Below are positions 42,106 to 51,127 of a stretch of 64,000 nucleotides of DNA, one piece after another. Every line of letters begins with the position of its first letter. The first letter of the stretch is position 1. Under the pieces are notes generated by a model, which was not told where the DNA came from, ran no database searches, and saw only the letters and a list, made by a program, of their open reading frames with translations. The position numbers and the translations under genes are program-made. Source of the DNA: Actinacidiphila fildesensis. Its GTDB lineage: Bacteria; Actinomycetota; Actinomycetes; Streptomycetales; Streptomycetaceae. The stretch is taken from assembly GCF_042652185.1 (NCBI RefSeq), contig NZ_JBHSIX010000005.1; one strand, written 5' to 3'.

Positions 42106-43376
42106 GCCTTGATCAGTTCGGCGCCGCGCAGGGCGTCGGCGGCGGCGGCCACGGTGTCGAACGGAAGCCCGGACCGCTCGGCGACGTCCAGCAGACTGTG
42201 CTCGCCGTCGGAGAGGTTGAGCACCCAGAGCATGGCCATCTGGGCCTGCTTGGTGTCGCTGCGGCCGCCGAGCGCGTCGTACAACCCGCGTCGGCCCAGC
42301 TGTGGTTCGCCGTAGGGGCTGAGGTTGAGGTACCGCCGGTTGCGGTCGAGGACGGCGAATGCCTCGCGGCAGACCGCGAGGGTGTCCGCCATCGCGTCCG
42401 GGGAGACGAAGTCCAGGTTGTCCGCCGAGGTGTGGTACTCGGGGTAGCCGGCGTACGGGGTGCGGGTGAGCGAGCCCACGCCCAGGTTGAAACCGGGCGA
42501 GCAGTACTGCCGCTCGTCGTAGCCGTACGGGGTGAACTCGTTGACGTGGTGCGGGCGTTCGGATGCGGCCAGCACGTGCCGCATCACGCGGTCGATCTCC
42601 GCGTCGCCGCGCCTGCTCTGCTTGTACGTCAACTGTCCCGGGTCCCCGGCGCAGGCCAGCACTAGGCCGTGCTTGACCCGTTCCACCCGCTCCGCGTTGC
42701 GGGCCAGCCAGGTGATCGCCCCGACGGTGCCGGGCGCGTAGATGAACCGGTAGGTGTAGTACGGCGTCTCCTGCGCCAGCGCGCGGGCCAGGAACGTCGC
42801 CACGGCGATACCGGCGAGGTTGTCGTTGGCCAGCGACGGGTGACAGGTGTGGCAGGAGACGATGACCTCGTCGGCGACCTGTCCGGGGACCACGTGCTCG
42901 GCGTAGGTGAGGTGGCCGTCCGCGAGTGTGGAGTCGATGCGCACCTCGTAATCGCCGTCCGGCAGCGCGTCCAGGGTCTCCTGGGCCAGGCAGAACCCCC
43001 ATTCCGGCTTGTAGTAGCTGGTGCGGTACGGCACCCAGGACGGTTGGTCCGGCAGGGTGTGCAGGTGTTCGCGCAGCTCGGCCAACGGCATGGTCGCCGA
43101 CACCGGCACGCTGTAGCCGAGCACGTGCAGGCTGGACGCGGCGAAGTCGACGACACGGTTGCCGGCGGCGTCGGCGACGTACGCGTCCCGGATGTTCCAC
43201 TCCTGCGGCACCGTCCAGTCGAGCACCTGCGTCCCGGTCGGCACCTCATGCACCTGCAAGGGGATGTACTCCCCGACGATGTCCAGGGTGGCGCGCACAC
43301 CGTCGCCGGTGATGCTCCGGCACAGCGGGTACAGCCGCTCCACCAGCGTGTACATCTCTTCGGCGGTGTCGGTCAT
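42102..43376 (-). CDS. DUF4910/DUF2172 aminopeptidase-fold protein with winged-helix tail
   Basis: A 424-residue protein. Its central region resembles M28-type zinc aminopeptidases: VIVSCHTCHPSLANDNLAGIAV gives the His/Asp metal ligands, with CSPGFNLGVGSLTRTPYAGYPEYHTSADN later. The last 80 residues look like a winged helix (MLWVLNLSDGEHSLLDVAERSGLP). Such proteins recur in sugar-biosynthesis cassettes beside cytidylyltransferases and C-methyltransferases, but I know of no proven reaction. Amide cleavage on a sugar intermediate is a guess. Confidence 0.8.
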   Translation of the reverse strand: MTDTAEEMYTLVERLYPLCRSITGDGVRATLDIVGEYIPLQVHEVPTGTQVLDWTVPQEWNIRDAYVADAAGNRVVDFAASSLHVLGYSVPVSATMPLAELREHLHTLPDQPSWVPYRTSYYKPEWGFCLAQETLDALPDGDYEVRIDSTLADGHLTYAEHVVPGQVADEVIVSCHTCHPSLANDNLAGIAVATFLARALAQETPYYTYRFIYAPGTVGAITWLARNAERVERVKHGLVLACAGDPGQLTYKQSRRGDAEIDRVMRHVLAASERPHHVNEFTPYGYDERQYCSPGFNLGVGSLTRTPYAGYPEYHTSADNLDFVSPDAMADTLAVCREAFAVLDRNRRYLNLSPYGEPQLGRRGLYDALGGRSDTKQAQMAMLWVLNLSDGEHSLLDVAERSGLPFDTVAAAADALRGAELIKA

Positions 43377-44398
43377 CGGCGCCACCGCAGGGTGTCGTCG
43401 ACGGTGCCCGCGTCGGACGCCGCGCGCAGCACGGCAAGCCGGGTGAAGCGTTGCTCGAAGTCCTCCCGGGTCATCCCGAACTTCCGGTAGGCATCGACGA
43501 GTTCGAGCGCCCCCTGCTTCACCGTCCACTCGCAGTCGAAGCCGGGTATTGCCGTGCGGAACCGGGAGAAGTCCACGCGGTACGACCGCGGGTCGGCGCC
43601 GTTCTCCCCGGTGATCCTCACCTTCGAGCCGGACACCGCCTCGGCGACCTGCTCGGCGATCTCGGCGACCGTGACGTTGTTGACCTCGCTGCCGATGTTG
43701 AACGCCCGGTCGTGCACCGCGTCCCGCGGCGCGGTCAGCACGGCCGCGAAGGCCCGTGCGATGTCGGCGGCGTGCACCAGCGGGCGCCAGGGGGTGCCGT
43801 CGGAGAGCACAAGGACCTCGCCGGACAGGAGCGCATGACCCACCAGGTTGTTCAGCACGATGTCGGCGCGCAGCCGGGGTGAGAAGCCGAAGGCGGTGGC
43901 GTTGCGCATGAACACCGGGCTGAAGTCGTCGTCGGCCAGCGCGTGCAGGTCGTCCTCCACCCGCACCTTGGACTCCGCGTACGGCGTCACCGGGCGCAGC
44001 GGGGCGTCCTCGGCCACCAGGTCGTCACCGCCCGCGGCCCCGTAGACGGAGCAGGTCGACGCGTACAGGAAGCGCCGCACCCCGGCGTCGCGGGCCAGCC
44101 GGGCCAGCCGTACGGAGGCGTGGTGGTTGATGTCGTAGGTGAGGTCGGGCGCCAGCGATCCCAGCGGGTCGTTGGAGAGCGCGGCCAGGTGGATCACGGC
44201 GTCCATCCCGGCCACGTGGTCGGCCGTGACGTCGCGCAGGTCCACCCGGTGCCCCGGCGGGTCCGCGGGCGGCGGGCCGAGCACGCAGTCCGCGAACAGA
44301 CCGGCGTCAAGCCCGACGACCTCGTGTCCGGCGGCGCTGAGGACCGGGGCCATCACGGTGCCCAGGTAGCCCTGGTGGCCGGTCAGTAGTACGCGCAA
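43373..44398 (-). CDS. NAD-dependent nucleotide-sugar epimerase/dehydratase (extended SDR)
   Basis: A 341-residue extended short-chain dehydrogenase: GHQGYLGT (NAD-binding GxxGxxG variant), Ser/Thr at ASTCSVYG and YAESK (Tyr-x-x-x-Lys). It oxidises or reduces a nucleotide sugar at C4 or C3. Overlaps the DUF4910 gene by 4 nt. Same genomic cassette as the nucleotidyltransferase and methyltransferase. Confidence 0.88.
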   Translation of the reverse strand: MRVLLTGHQGYLGTVMAPVLSAAGHEVVGLDAGLFADCVLGPPPADPPGHRVDLRDVTADHVAGMDAVIHLAALSNDPLGSLAPDLTYDINHHASVRLARLARDAGVRRFLYASTCSVYGAAGGDDLVAEDAPLRPVTPYAESKVRVEDDLHALADDDFSPVFMRNATAFGFSPRLRADIVLNNLVGHALLSGEVLVLSDGTPWRPLVHAADIARAFAAVLTAPRDAVHDRAFNIGSEVNNVTVAEIAEQVAEAVSGSKVRITGENGADPRSYRVDFSRFRTAIPGFDCEWTVKQGALELVDAYRKFGMTREDFEQRFTRLAVLRAASDAGTVDDTLRWRR

Positions 44399-44401
44399 GG
44401 T

Positions 44402-45049
44402 TCATCCCTCCAGATTGAGCGTGAGTTTGGTGACGGCGAACGCCTCGGCGTAGCGCGCATGGCATTCGATGCCGCGGATCCGCGCAAGACCGATGAAGGC
44501 CTCCCGGTCGAACCAGGGCCGGTGCCGTTGCGAGGGGTAGTGCTCCTGCAACAGCCGCACCTTCTGTTCGGCGGTCTCCGGCGACAGCGGCTGGTACGCC
44601 GACGGACGGCCGAGATCGCCGTCCCATTTGACGATCTCGTAGCCGAGCACGAGGTGGTCGCGGAATGCGGTGGGTATCAGCTTCGCCAGGCCGCGGTGAT
44701 CCTGGTGCGCGTCATCGGTACGCGGCGCGAGCACCAGATCCGGCTCGGTCCCCGCGCGCAGCTCCTCGACCGCGGCCTTGGCCTCGTCCCAGTGCACGGG
44801 CATTCGGCCGTCCGGCAGCTTGAGCACCGTCAGCCGCAGATCGGCGCCCGGGCAGAAGGCGGCGAGCGCGGCCCGCTCCTCCTGCTCCCGCGCGCCGCCA
44901 CCGCCGGAGAGCACCAGCGCGTCGACGCGGATACCCGGCCGCGCGAGGCACAGCGTCAGCAGCGTGCCGCCGGCGCCGATGGCGATGTCGTCGCAGTGCG
45001 CGCCCACCGCGGCGATCCGGTCCAGGCGCCCGGCCCCGAGCCGGATCAC
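44402..45049 (-). CDS. PIG-L family deacetylase
   Basis: A 215-residue LmbE/PIG-L enzyme with the zinc motif VGAHCDDIAIGAGGT (His-x-x-Asp-Asp) and the later APRTDDAHQDHRGLA. It would remove an N-acetyl group from a sugar. GTG at 45049 overlaps the nucleotidyltransferase stop by 4 nt (GTGA). In this cassette the deacetylase may supply a free amine for later acylation. Confidence 0.85.
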   Translation of the reverse strand: MIRLGAGRLDRIAAVGAHCDDIAIGAGGTLLTLCLARPGIRVDALVLSGGGGAREQEERAALAAFCPGADLRLTVLKLPDGRMPVHWDEAKAAVEELRAGTEPDLVLAPRTDDAHQDHRGLAKLIPTAFRDHLVLGYEIVKWDGDLGRPSAYQPLSPETAEQKVRLLQEHYPSQRHRPWFDREAFIGLARIRGIECHARYAEAFAVTKLTLNLEG

Positions 45050-45873
45050 GCCTTCGCTCCGGCGCCGTGCCTGCTGCCGGTCGTGCTCGCCCCGGCGCCG
45101 TCCCGTTCCCACACGGCCCACGGGCGGTCGCCCCGGGTGTAGGCGTCGTCGAGCGCGGCCCGCTCCTTCACGGTGTCGGTCGGCTTCCAGAAGCCGCGGT
45201 GCTGATGCGCCACCAACCGTCCGCGCTTGGCCAGTTGTCCACATCCGTCGGCGACCAGGTCCCCGTTCTCCGGTATGTGGTCGAAGACCTCCTGGCGGAG
45301 TACGAAGTAGCCACCGTTCTCCCACAGCGGCATGTCGCTCACCGCGGTGATGCCCCCCACCAGGCCGTCCTCGCCCAGTTCCACGCAGTGGAACGAGGAC
45401 TGCGGCGGCACCACCATCATCGACGCACCGGCGTCGCGCCGGGCGAACTGGTCGATCATCTCCGGCAGCGGGGCGTCGGTGAGCACGTCGGCGTAGTTGG
45501 CGAGGAACATCTCGTCGCCGTCCAGGTGGCGCCGCACCCGGCGCAGCCGCTCCCCGATCGGCGACTCGATGCCGGTCTGCGCGAACGTGATCGTCCAGTC
45601 CGAGATGTCGGTGGACAGCAGCTCGGTCCGCCCGCCCCGCAGCACGAAGTCGTTGGACGTCGTCTCCTCGTAGTTGAGGAAGAAGTCCTTGATGTGGTGC
45701 GCCCCGTACCCGAGGCACAGAATGAACTCCGTGTGCCCGAAGTGCGCGTAGTAGCGCATGACGTGCCAGATCAGCGGTCGCGGTCCGACCATCGCCATCG
45801 GCTTGGGGACGTCGTCGGAGGTTCCGTTGCGCATGCGCATCCCGTAACCGCCACAGAACAGCACGACCTTCAT
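45046..45873 (-). CDS. Sugar-1-phosphate nucleotidyltransferase (glucose-1-phosphate cytidylyltransferase-like)
   Basis: A 275-residue RfbF-type enzyme: FCGGYGMRMRNGTSDDVPKP, FILCLGYGAHHIKDFFLNYE, TGIESPIGERL and FWKPTDTVKER. It activates a hexose-1-phosphate, probably as the CDP sugar, the first step of a 3,6-dideoxy or branched-sugar pathway. Start ATG 45873 overlaps the methyltransferase stop. A 434-residue frame to 46350 is a shadow. Confidence 0.88.
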   Translation of the reverse strand: MKVVLFCGGYGMRMRNGTSDDVPKPMAMVGPRPLIWHVMRYYAHFGHTEFILCLGYGAHHIKDFFLNYEETTSNDFVLRGGRTELLSTDISDWTITFAQTGIESPIGERLRRVRRHLDGDEMFLANYADVLTDAPLPEMIDQFARRDAGASMMVVPPQSSFHCVELGEDGLVGGITAVSDMPLWENGGYFVLRQEVFDHIPENGDLVADGCGQLAKRGRLVAHQHRGFWKPTDTVKERAALDDAYTRGDRPWAVWERDGAGASTTGSRHGAGAKA

Positions 45874-47114
45874 GACTTGGCCTCGACAATGCTCAGTTCC
45901 GGGATGGGAAAGACCAGCCGGCCGCCCCAGTCGTGCACGAAGGAGAGCTGCTCGACCAGCTCGGCCCGCAGGTTCCACGGGAGGACGAGGACGTAGTCCG
46001 GTCTGTCGGCGGCTATCTGCTCGGGCGGCAGGATCGGGATGCGGGTGCCCGGGGTGAACCTGCCGTGCTTGTAGGGGTTGCGGTCGACCGTGTACGCGAG
46101 CAGGTCGGGCCGGATGCCGCAGTGGTTGAGCAGGGTGTTGCCCTTGCCCGGGGCGCCGTAGCCGACGACCGTCTCGCCGCGCTCGGCCGCCTCGATGAGG
46201 AACCGCAGAAGGTCCCGGCGCACCTTGGCCACCCGGGCGGAGAACTCGGCGTACCCGGACAGCTCCTGAAGCCCGGCGGCCTTCTCCCGGTCCAGTACAT
46301 CGGCCACCTGCTGTGTCGGCTCGCCGGCCACCTCGATGGGCCGGGCCCACAGCCGGATGGAGCCGCCGTGCGTGGGCAGCAACTCGACGTCCACGAGCGC
46401 GAGTCCGCCACTCGCAAGGGCCCGGATCGCGGACGCGACCGTGTAGTACTGGAAGTGCTCGTGGTAGATCGTGTCGTACTGGTTGTCCTCGATCAGGGTC
46501 AACAGGTGCTGCACCTCGATGGAGACCCAGCCGTCGTCGGCGACCAGGGCGCGCAGCCCCTGGGTGAACCCGACCACGTCGGGTATGTGCGCGTACACGT
46601 TGTTGGCCACGACCAGGTCCGCCGGACCGTGTTCGGCGCGGACGGCGGCGCCGGTGTCCGGGCTCAGGAACTCCGTGAGCGTGGGCACACCCGCGTCCCG
46701 CGCCGCAGCCCCGACGTTGACCGACGGCTCGATGCCGAGGCAGCGGATCCCCCGGTCCACCACATGCCGCAGCAGGTACCCGTCGTTGCTCGCGACCTCG
46801 ACCACGAAGGCTTCCTCTTCCGAGGACCCGATACCCACCCGCTGCACGGCATCCGCGACGAACGTGCGCGCGTGCTCAACCCAGGAGGTCGAGTACGAGG
46901 AGAAGTACGCGTACTCCTTGAACGTCTCCTCCGGCGTGATCAGCGGAGGGATCTGCGCGAGCCAGCAGTCGGTGCAGACCCGCAAATGCAGCGGGTACGC
47001 GGGCTCCGGCAGGTCCAGTTGGTCCGCGGCGAGAAAGCTCTCGCACGGCGGGGTCGCCCCCAGATCGACGACGCTCGCCAGCGACGCCGAGCCGCACAGT
47101 CGGCAACGTGTCAT
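45870..47114 (-). CDS. Sugar C-methyltransferase (class I SAM, Zn-binding N-terminus)
   Basis: A 414-residue enzyme with the layout of TylCIII/NovU-type C-methyltransferases: an N-terminal zinc site (CRLCGS, then CTDCWLAQ), a SAM domain (VVEVASNDGYLL), HEHFQYYT and a C-terminal GYGAPGKGNTLLNHCG domain. It would place a methyl branch on a keto-sugar nucleotide. ATG 47114 overlaps the glycosyltransferase stop by 4 nt. Confidence 0.9.
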   Translation of the reverse strand: MTRCRLCGSASLASVVDLGATPPCESFLAADQLDLPEPAYPLHLRVCTDCWLAQIPPLITPEETFKEYAYFSSYSTSWVEHARTFVADAVQRVGIGSSEEEAFVVEVASNDGYLLRHVVDRGIRCLGIEPSVNVGAAARDAGVPTLTEFLSPDTGAAVRAEHGPADLVVANNVYAHIPDVVGFTQGLRALVADDGWVSIEVQHLLTLIEDNQYDTIYHEHFQYYTVASAIRALASGGLALVDVELLPTHGGSIRLWARPIEVAGEPTQQVADVLDREKAAGLQELSGYAEFSARVAKVRRDLLRFLIEAAERGETVVGYGAPGKGNTLLNHCGIRPDLLAYTVDRNPYKHGRFTPGTRIPILPPEQIAADRPDYVLVLPWNLRAELVEQLSFVHDWGGRLVFPIPELSIVEAKS

Positions 47115-48352
47115 TTACTGCCCCCCATTGATTCCATCCCTATCGGCGGCGCGCTGTCCCCGCCGCCGGACCGCACCGCGATCGCGGTGCGGTACCCCTC
47201 CACCAGGCGCTCCAGGCCGACGGCCGGGCTGAAGCCCTGCTCGTAACGGCGCCGGGCCGCCTGGCCCATCTCCTGGTTGCGGGCCGGCTCGGCCGCGATC
47301 CGGCGTATGCAGGACGCGAGCGAGGCGGGCTCGCCCGGCCGGTGCAGCAGCCCGGTCACCCCGTCCTCGACGAGTTCGACGAAGGCGCCGTGACCGGCGG
47401 CGACGGCCGGGACCCCGGCCGCCATCGCCTCCACGACCACCAGGCCGAACGCTTCCAACCACGTCGAGGGAGCCACCACGGCGACCGAACGCGCGATGGC
47501 CTGCCGGCACTCCTCCGCGTCATACAGGCCGACGTACCGCACGTCGTCCCGGCCCGCCGCCCAGGCGGTCACCTCTGGCTCCAGCGGCCCCGTGCCGGCG
47601 ACCACGAGCGGCACGCCCACACCGCCGCCGGCGGCGATCTCGTCCCACGCAGCCATGAGCAACCGCACGCCCTTGGCCTCCGCGAGCCGCCCGAGATAGA
47701 GCAGATGCTCGCCGTCGCCCGCTCGGCGGGCGTCCGGGTCCGGCACGAAGTTGTGCTTCACCGCCAGCCGTTCGGCCGGCATGCCGGCCCGCACCAGGAC
47801 ATCGCGCTGCGCAGCGGAGATGCAGAAGAACCGCTCCACGCCGGACCACCACCGCCGCCGGTTGACCGAGAGGCTGACCGCGAGCGGCACCGTCGCAAGC
47901 CGGGAGTTCCGGTAGCAGCCGTGCCGTACGGCGGGCAGCGGCGCCGACCCGACGCACTCGGTGCACGGCCGGCCGTCCCGCTGCAGCGTGCCGGGCGGGC
48001 AGACCTGGGTGTAGTTGTGCAGCGTGGCGACGACGGGCACACCGGCGTCGGCGCAGGCGGCAAGCACCGCGGGCGACAGGAGCGGGAAGACGTTGTGGAC
48101 GTGCACCACGTCAGGGCGTGAGGTGCGAAGCCGGGCGGCGAGCTCCGAGCGGACCGCCGGGTTCCACGGCACGAGCAGCGGCAGCGCGACCTTGGCGAGC
48201 AGGGACAGGGTGGCGATGTCGTCGCTGCGCCGCTCGAACACCTCGACCCGGTGGCCGGCCTCGCGCAGCAGAGCCACCTCCTGGTCGACGACCTTGTTCT
48301 CCCCGCTCGGCTGCGCCGAGGCGTAGCGGTTGTGCAACACGAGGACATGCAT
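47111..48352 (-). CDS. Family 4 glycosyltransferase
   Basis: A 413-residue GT-B enzyme: HNRYASAQPSGENKVVD at the N-terminus, VHVHNVFPLL, GRLAEAKGVRLLMAAW, and EAFGLVVVEAMAAGVP with the ExxxxxxxE catalytic-site motif of GT4. It also carries a Cys-rich segment (CPPGTLQRDGRPCTECVG) seen in WbcX-like transferases. The start ATG 48352 lies 2 nt after the Wzy stop; a frame extending to 49273 is a shadow. Confidence 0.9.
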   Translation of the reverse strand: MHVLVLHNRYASAQPSGENKVVDQEVALLREAGHRVEVFERRSDDIATLSLLAKVALPLLVPWNPAVRSELAARLRTSRPDVVHVHNVFPLLSPAVLAACADAGVPVVATLHNYTQVCPPGTLQRDGRPCTECVGSAPLPAVRHGCYRNSRLATVPLAVSLSVNRRRWWSGVERFFCISAAQRDVLVRAGMPAERLAVKHNFVPDPDARRAGDGEHLLYLGRLAEAKGVRLLMAAWDEIAAGGGVGVPLVVAGTGPLEPEVTAWAAGRDDVRYVGLYDAEECRQAIARSVAVVAPSTWLEAFGLVVVEAMAAGVPAVAAGHGAFVELVEDGVTGLLHRPGEPASLASCIRRIAAEPARNQEMGQAARRRYEQGFSPAVGLERLVEGYRTAIAVRSGGGDSAPPIGMESMGGSK

Positions 48353-48354
48353 GC

Positions 48355-49596
48355 TCAGATCACCTCCGATCTCTGGGCCCATCGCGGTATGTGCCGTCGA
48401 GGGACTTGGGGCGTGGAGCGGGGAGTGACCGCGGCAGGTGCCGCAAGCAGCGAGGCGGCCACGGCCAGATGCAGCAGATACGGCGAGGCGTCGCCAAGCC
48501 CGGCCTCGGTGTACGACGCGATCGCGCAGTAGCTGATCAGGAAGATCGCGCAGGCCCTCGACAGCGACGGTGGCCGCAGCAACGCGACGCCGCCGAGCAC
48601 GATGATGATCGCCGCTACCAGGGTGACGCCGGTCAGACCCTGCTCGTTGTAAACGGCCAGCCAGCTGTTGTCGATCGGCAGGCCGCCGAACGACTTGTCG
48701 CCCAGGCCCATGCCGAACCACTGCTCCGAGCTCGTCCGGGGGGCTGCCAGCAGGGCGTCCCAGACCTTGGCCCGACCGGTGAGGTTGGAGAAGTTCTCCT
48801 TGTCCTGTCCGCGCAGGAACCACGCCTGCAGCGCGGAGCTGAACCCCACCGCGGTCACCGTGGCGATCACCACCGTCCAGCCGAAGAACCGGCGGGCGGC
48901 GGCGCTGGTCAGGACGAGCGAGCCGATCGCCAGCACCAGCCCGATGAGCAGGCCGAGCGTGGCCGTCCGGGTATGGGTCAGCGCGAGCAGGATGAGTGAC
49001 GGCACGATGACTACCGCCGCGCTGCCCCTGTCGATCCGGTGCCCCAGTACGAGCAGCACGGTGAGCCCGATGATCACTGCGGCGTACTGTCCGATCTGCG
49101 GCGGGGTGAGCGGCCACAACGCGCCGACAAGCCGCCCGCCGTAGAGCCCGGGCATGGCCGCTCCCGGTGAGGCGACCAGGCCGACGGCCACCGACCCGAG
49201 CACCGCGAAGTAGATCCGGATGTGGTGCCGTACGAACGTCAGGCCGCCGTCCCACCAGCGGCTGAGCAGCCACAGCGTGCCGATGAACAGAGCAAGCCGG
49301 GCGCAGCGGAACAGCGCACCCGACCCGGACTCCAGGCTCGCGCTGGAGATCATGCTCGGCACAAGGAGCAGGGTGAGCAGGAACACGAAGGCGCTGGGCC
49401 GGATGCGCAGCTGGAGATTACCTGCGAGCGCCAGCGCGAACGCGGCGACCAGCGCGCCCATGGTGACCATCTGGATGAGGGAGCGGGGCAGCGGGATGAT
49501 GGTCTTCGCTCCGGTGGAGCCGAGCGTGTTGAGGATCAGCAGCCCCCAGACCGTCCCGACGATCTTCGACGTGTGCTCTGTGTGGTCCGGGCTCAT
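48355..49596 (-). CDS. O-antigen ligase/Wzy-like polysaccharide polymerase
   Basis: A 413-residue protein with about 10-12 hydrophobic segments and a large extracytoplasmic loop (about 245-320) with FSNLTGRAKVWDALL and WFGMGLGDKSF, typical of Wzy_C/O-antigen ligase enzymes. It polymerises repeat units outside the membrane. ATG 49596 is chosen because it nearly abuts the preceding stop; GTG 49605 is possible. Confidence 0.85.
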   Translation of the reverse strand: MSPDHTEHTSKIVGTVWGLLILNTLGSTGAKTIIPLPRSLIQMVTMGALVAAFALALAGNLQLRIRPSAFVFLLTLLLVPSMISSASLESGSGALFRCARLALFIGTLWLLSRWWDGGLTFVRHHIRIYFAVLGSVAVGLVASPGAAMPGLYGGRLVGALWPLTPPQIGQYAAVIIGLTVLLVLGHRIDRGSAAVVIVPSLILLALTHTRTATLGLLIGLVLAIGSLVLTSAAARRFFGWTVVIATVTAVGFSSALQAWFLRGQDKENFSNLTGRAKVWDALLAAPRTSSEQWFGMGLGDKSFGGLPIDNSWLAVYNEQGLTGVTLVAAIIIVLGGVALLRPPSLSRACAIFLISYCAIASYTEAGLGDASPYLLHLAVAASLLAAPAAVTPRSTPQVPRRHIPRWAQRSEVI

Positions 49597-49597
49597 C

Positions 49598-51127
49598 TCA
49601 ACCACCGCCCTGTGCGCGGAGGGTGCTGCCCGTGTCCTGCTGGTACGGCGTGCCCTGCCACTGCCCGAAGTCGAGCACCCGGCTCGGGTCGTGGGCGACG
49701 AACTTCCACGGTCCGATGTAGACGTTGTCGTGCCAGCGGTTGTTCTGCTTGCCGGTGATCGCCTCGGCGACCCGTTCGCCCTGGTACGGCGACCAGTCCG
49801 GATAGGTGCCGTAGTTGGCGAGGACCGCCATGCGGTCGCACTTCACCGTGCACTGGACGACGGACGTGTCCAGCACGAAGCGGTTCTCGTGGATGTCCAC
49901 CCGCTGGGTCTTCCACCGGCAGTCGGCGTAGAGCGGTGCGGTGGCGATCGCCGGCCGTGCGCAGAGGTCGGTCTTCTTCACCAGCAACGTGCAGTCACCG
50001 GACGAGGTGTTGGCCGGGCTGTTGCAGAACCGGTCAGCGTTTTCCCACAGGGTGATCCCGGACCAGTTGTTCTCCAGCACGTTCCGGTAGATCTCGATCT
50101 TGTCCGTACGGGCTCGGATCCGTGGTTCGCCGCCGGACTCGGACACGTAGACGGTCGCGAACGGGAAGGTGTCGCCGCGGTCGGCGTACTTGCGGCCCTC
50201 GACCCAGTTGTTCCGCCGGATCGTGTTCTTCCGGATGACCGCGTTGTAGCTGGTCTCGTAGATCAGCGCGGCACCGTCGTTGGCCTCCAGCACGTTGTCC
50301 TCGATGCGGAAGTCGTTGTTGTTGGTGTCCGCCCACAACCCGGGTCCGCGGTTGTCGTGCACCCAGTTGCCGCGTATGTCGGCGCCGTTGACGGCCCAGA
50401 ACTTGATGCCTCCGGTGCAGCCGCAGCCTTCCTTCCGCCGCTCCCAGTCGCCGGTGTTGTTGCCGACGATCTCGTTGCCCTCGACCACCAGGCCGCTGAT
50501 GGAGCCACCGGACTTGTACGCGTTCATTCCGTACTGCCCGTTGTTGCGCAGGCAGTTGGCGCGGACCTGCTGGCGGGCACCGGCCATCAGCCCGGCGCCG
50601 GAGTTGTACTGGATGGTCGAGTGCTCGATCAGCCATCCGTCGGCCGAGTCGTGGTTGACCACGCCCTCATCCGGCGGCGCGACGAAATTCTGCACGGTCA
50701 GGTATTGAACGGTGACGTTGCCGGCGGTACCGCTGAACGCGTACTGGTTGGTCTTGCGGCCGTCGAGCACCGCGCCCGGCGCACCGAGGTAGCGGTTCCC
50801 CTGCTTGGGGACGACCTGGGCGTAGCGGTCCGGGTCGAGCTTGTGCGTCCCCGGCCGAAGCCAGAACGTGGTGTTCGGGGGGCTGCTCTTGGTCTTCGCA
50901 GCCAGGTCACCGACCACTGCGGGGTCGACCGCGACCGCGCCCGCCGGCGCCTCCGCCGGCCCGGCCGGGGGCTTGGCGCACACCTGGGTCACGGGTTGGG
51001 CCACGGACGTGGATGGCGCGGCGGCCGGCTCCGGCCGCGCGCCCGGCGTGCTCTCACAGCCCGTCGCCGCCAGCAGGACCAGTACCAGCGGTGCCGTCGA
51101 CAGCGCCCGGTGCCGCCTCTTGATCAC
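49598..51127 (-). CDS. Right-handed parallel beta-helix lipoprotein
   Basis: A 509-residue exported lipoprotein with lipobox AATGC near residue 26 and a linker to about 85. Then come repeated PbH1-type rungs (WLIEHSTIQYNSGAGL, LVVEGNEIVGNN, IEDNVLEANDGAALIYE, IRKNTIRRNN, EIYRNVLENNWSGIT) ending near 430. Pectate-lyase-like helices of this kind bind, epimerise or cleave polysaccharides. It starts at GTG 51127 in a GTGA overlap with the heparinase gene. Paired Cys suggest disulfides. Acting with the AlgD-like dehydrogenase, a uronate epimerase or lyase is conceivable. Confidence 0.85.
   Translation of the reverse strand: MIKRRHRALSTAPLVLVLLAATGCESTPGARPEPAAAPSTSVAQPVTQVCAKPPAGPAEAPAGAVAVDPAVVGDLAAKTKSSPPNTTFWLRPGTHKLDPDRYAQVVPKQGNRYLGAPGAVLDGRKTNQYAFSGTAGNVTVQYLTVQNFVAPPDEGVVNHDSADGWLIEHSTIQYNSGAGLMAGARQQVRANCLRNNGQYGMNAYKSGGSISGLVVEGNEIVGNNTGDWERRKEGCGCTGGIKFWAVNGADIRGNWVHDNRGPGLWADTNNNDFRIEDNVLEANDGAALIYETSYNAVIRKNTIRRNNWVEGRKYADRGDTFPFATVYVSESGGEPRIRARTDKIEIYRNVLENNWSGITLWENADRFCNSPANTSSGDCTLLVKKTDLCARPAIATAPLYADCRWKTQRVDIHENRFVLDTSVVQCTVKCDRMAVLANYGTYPDWSPYQGERVAEAITGKQNNRWHDNVYIGPWKFVAHDPSRVLDFGQWQGTPYQQDTGSTLRAQGGG

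Noticed and set aside
42106..43200. An extension of the flippase frame to 803 residues
   Set aside because: It is an out-of-phase copy of the DUF4910 gene; the flippase starts at 42105.
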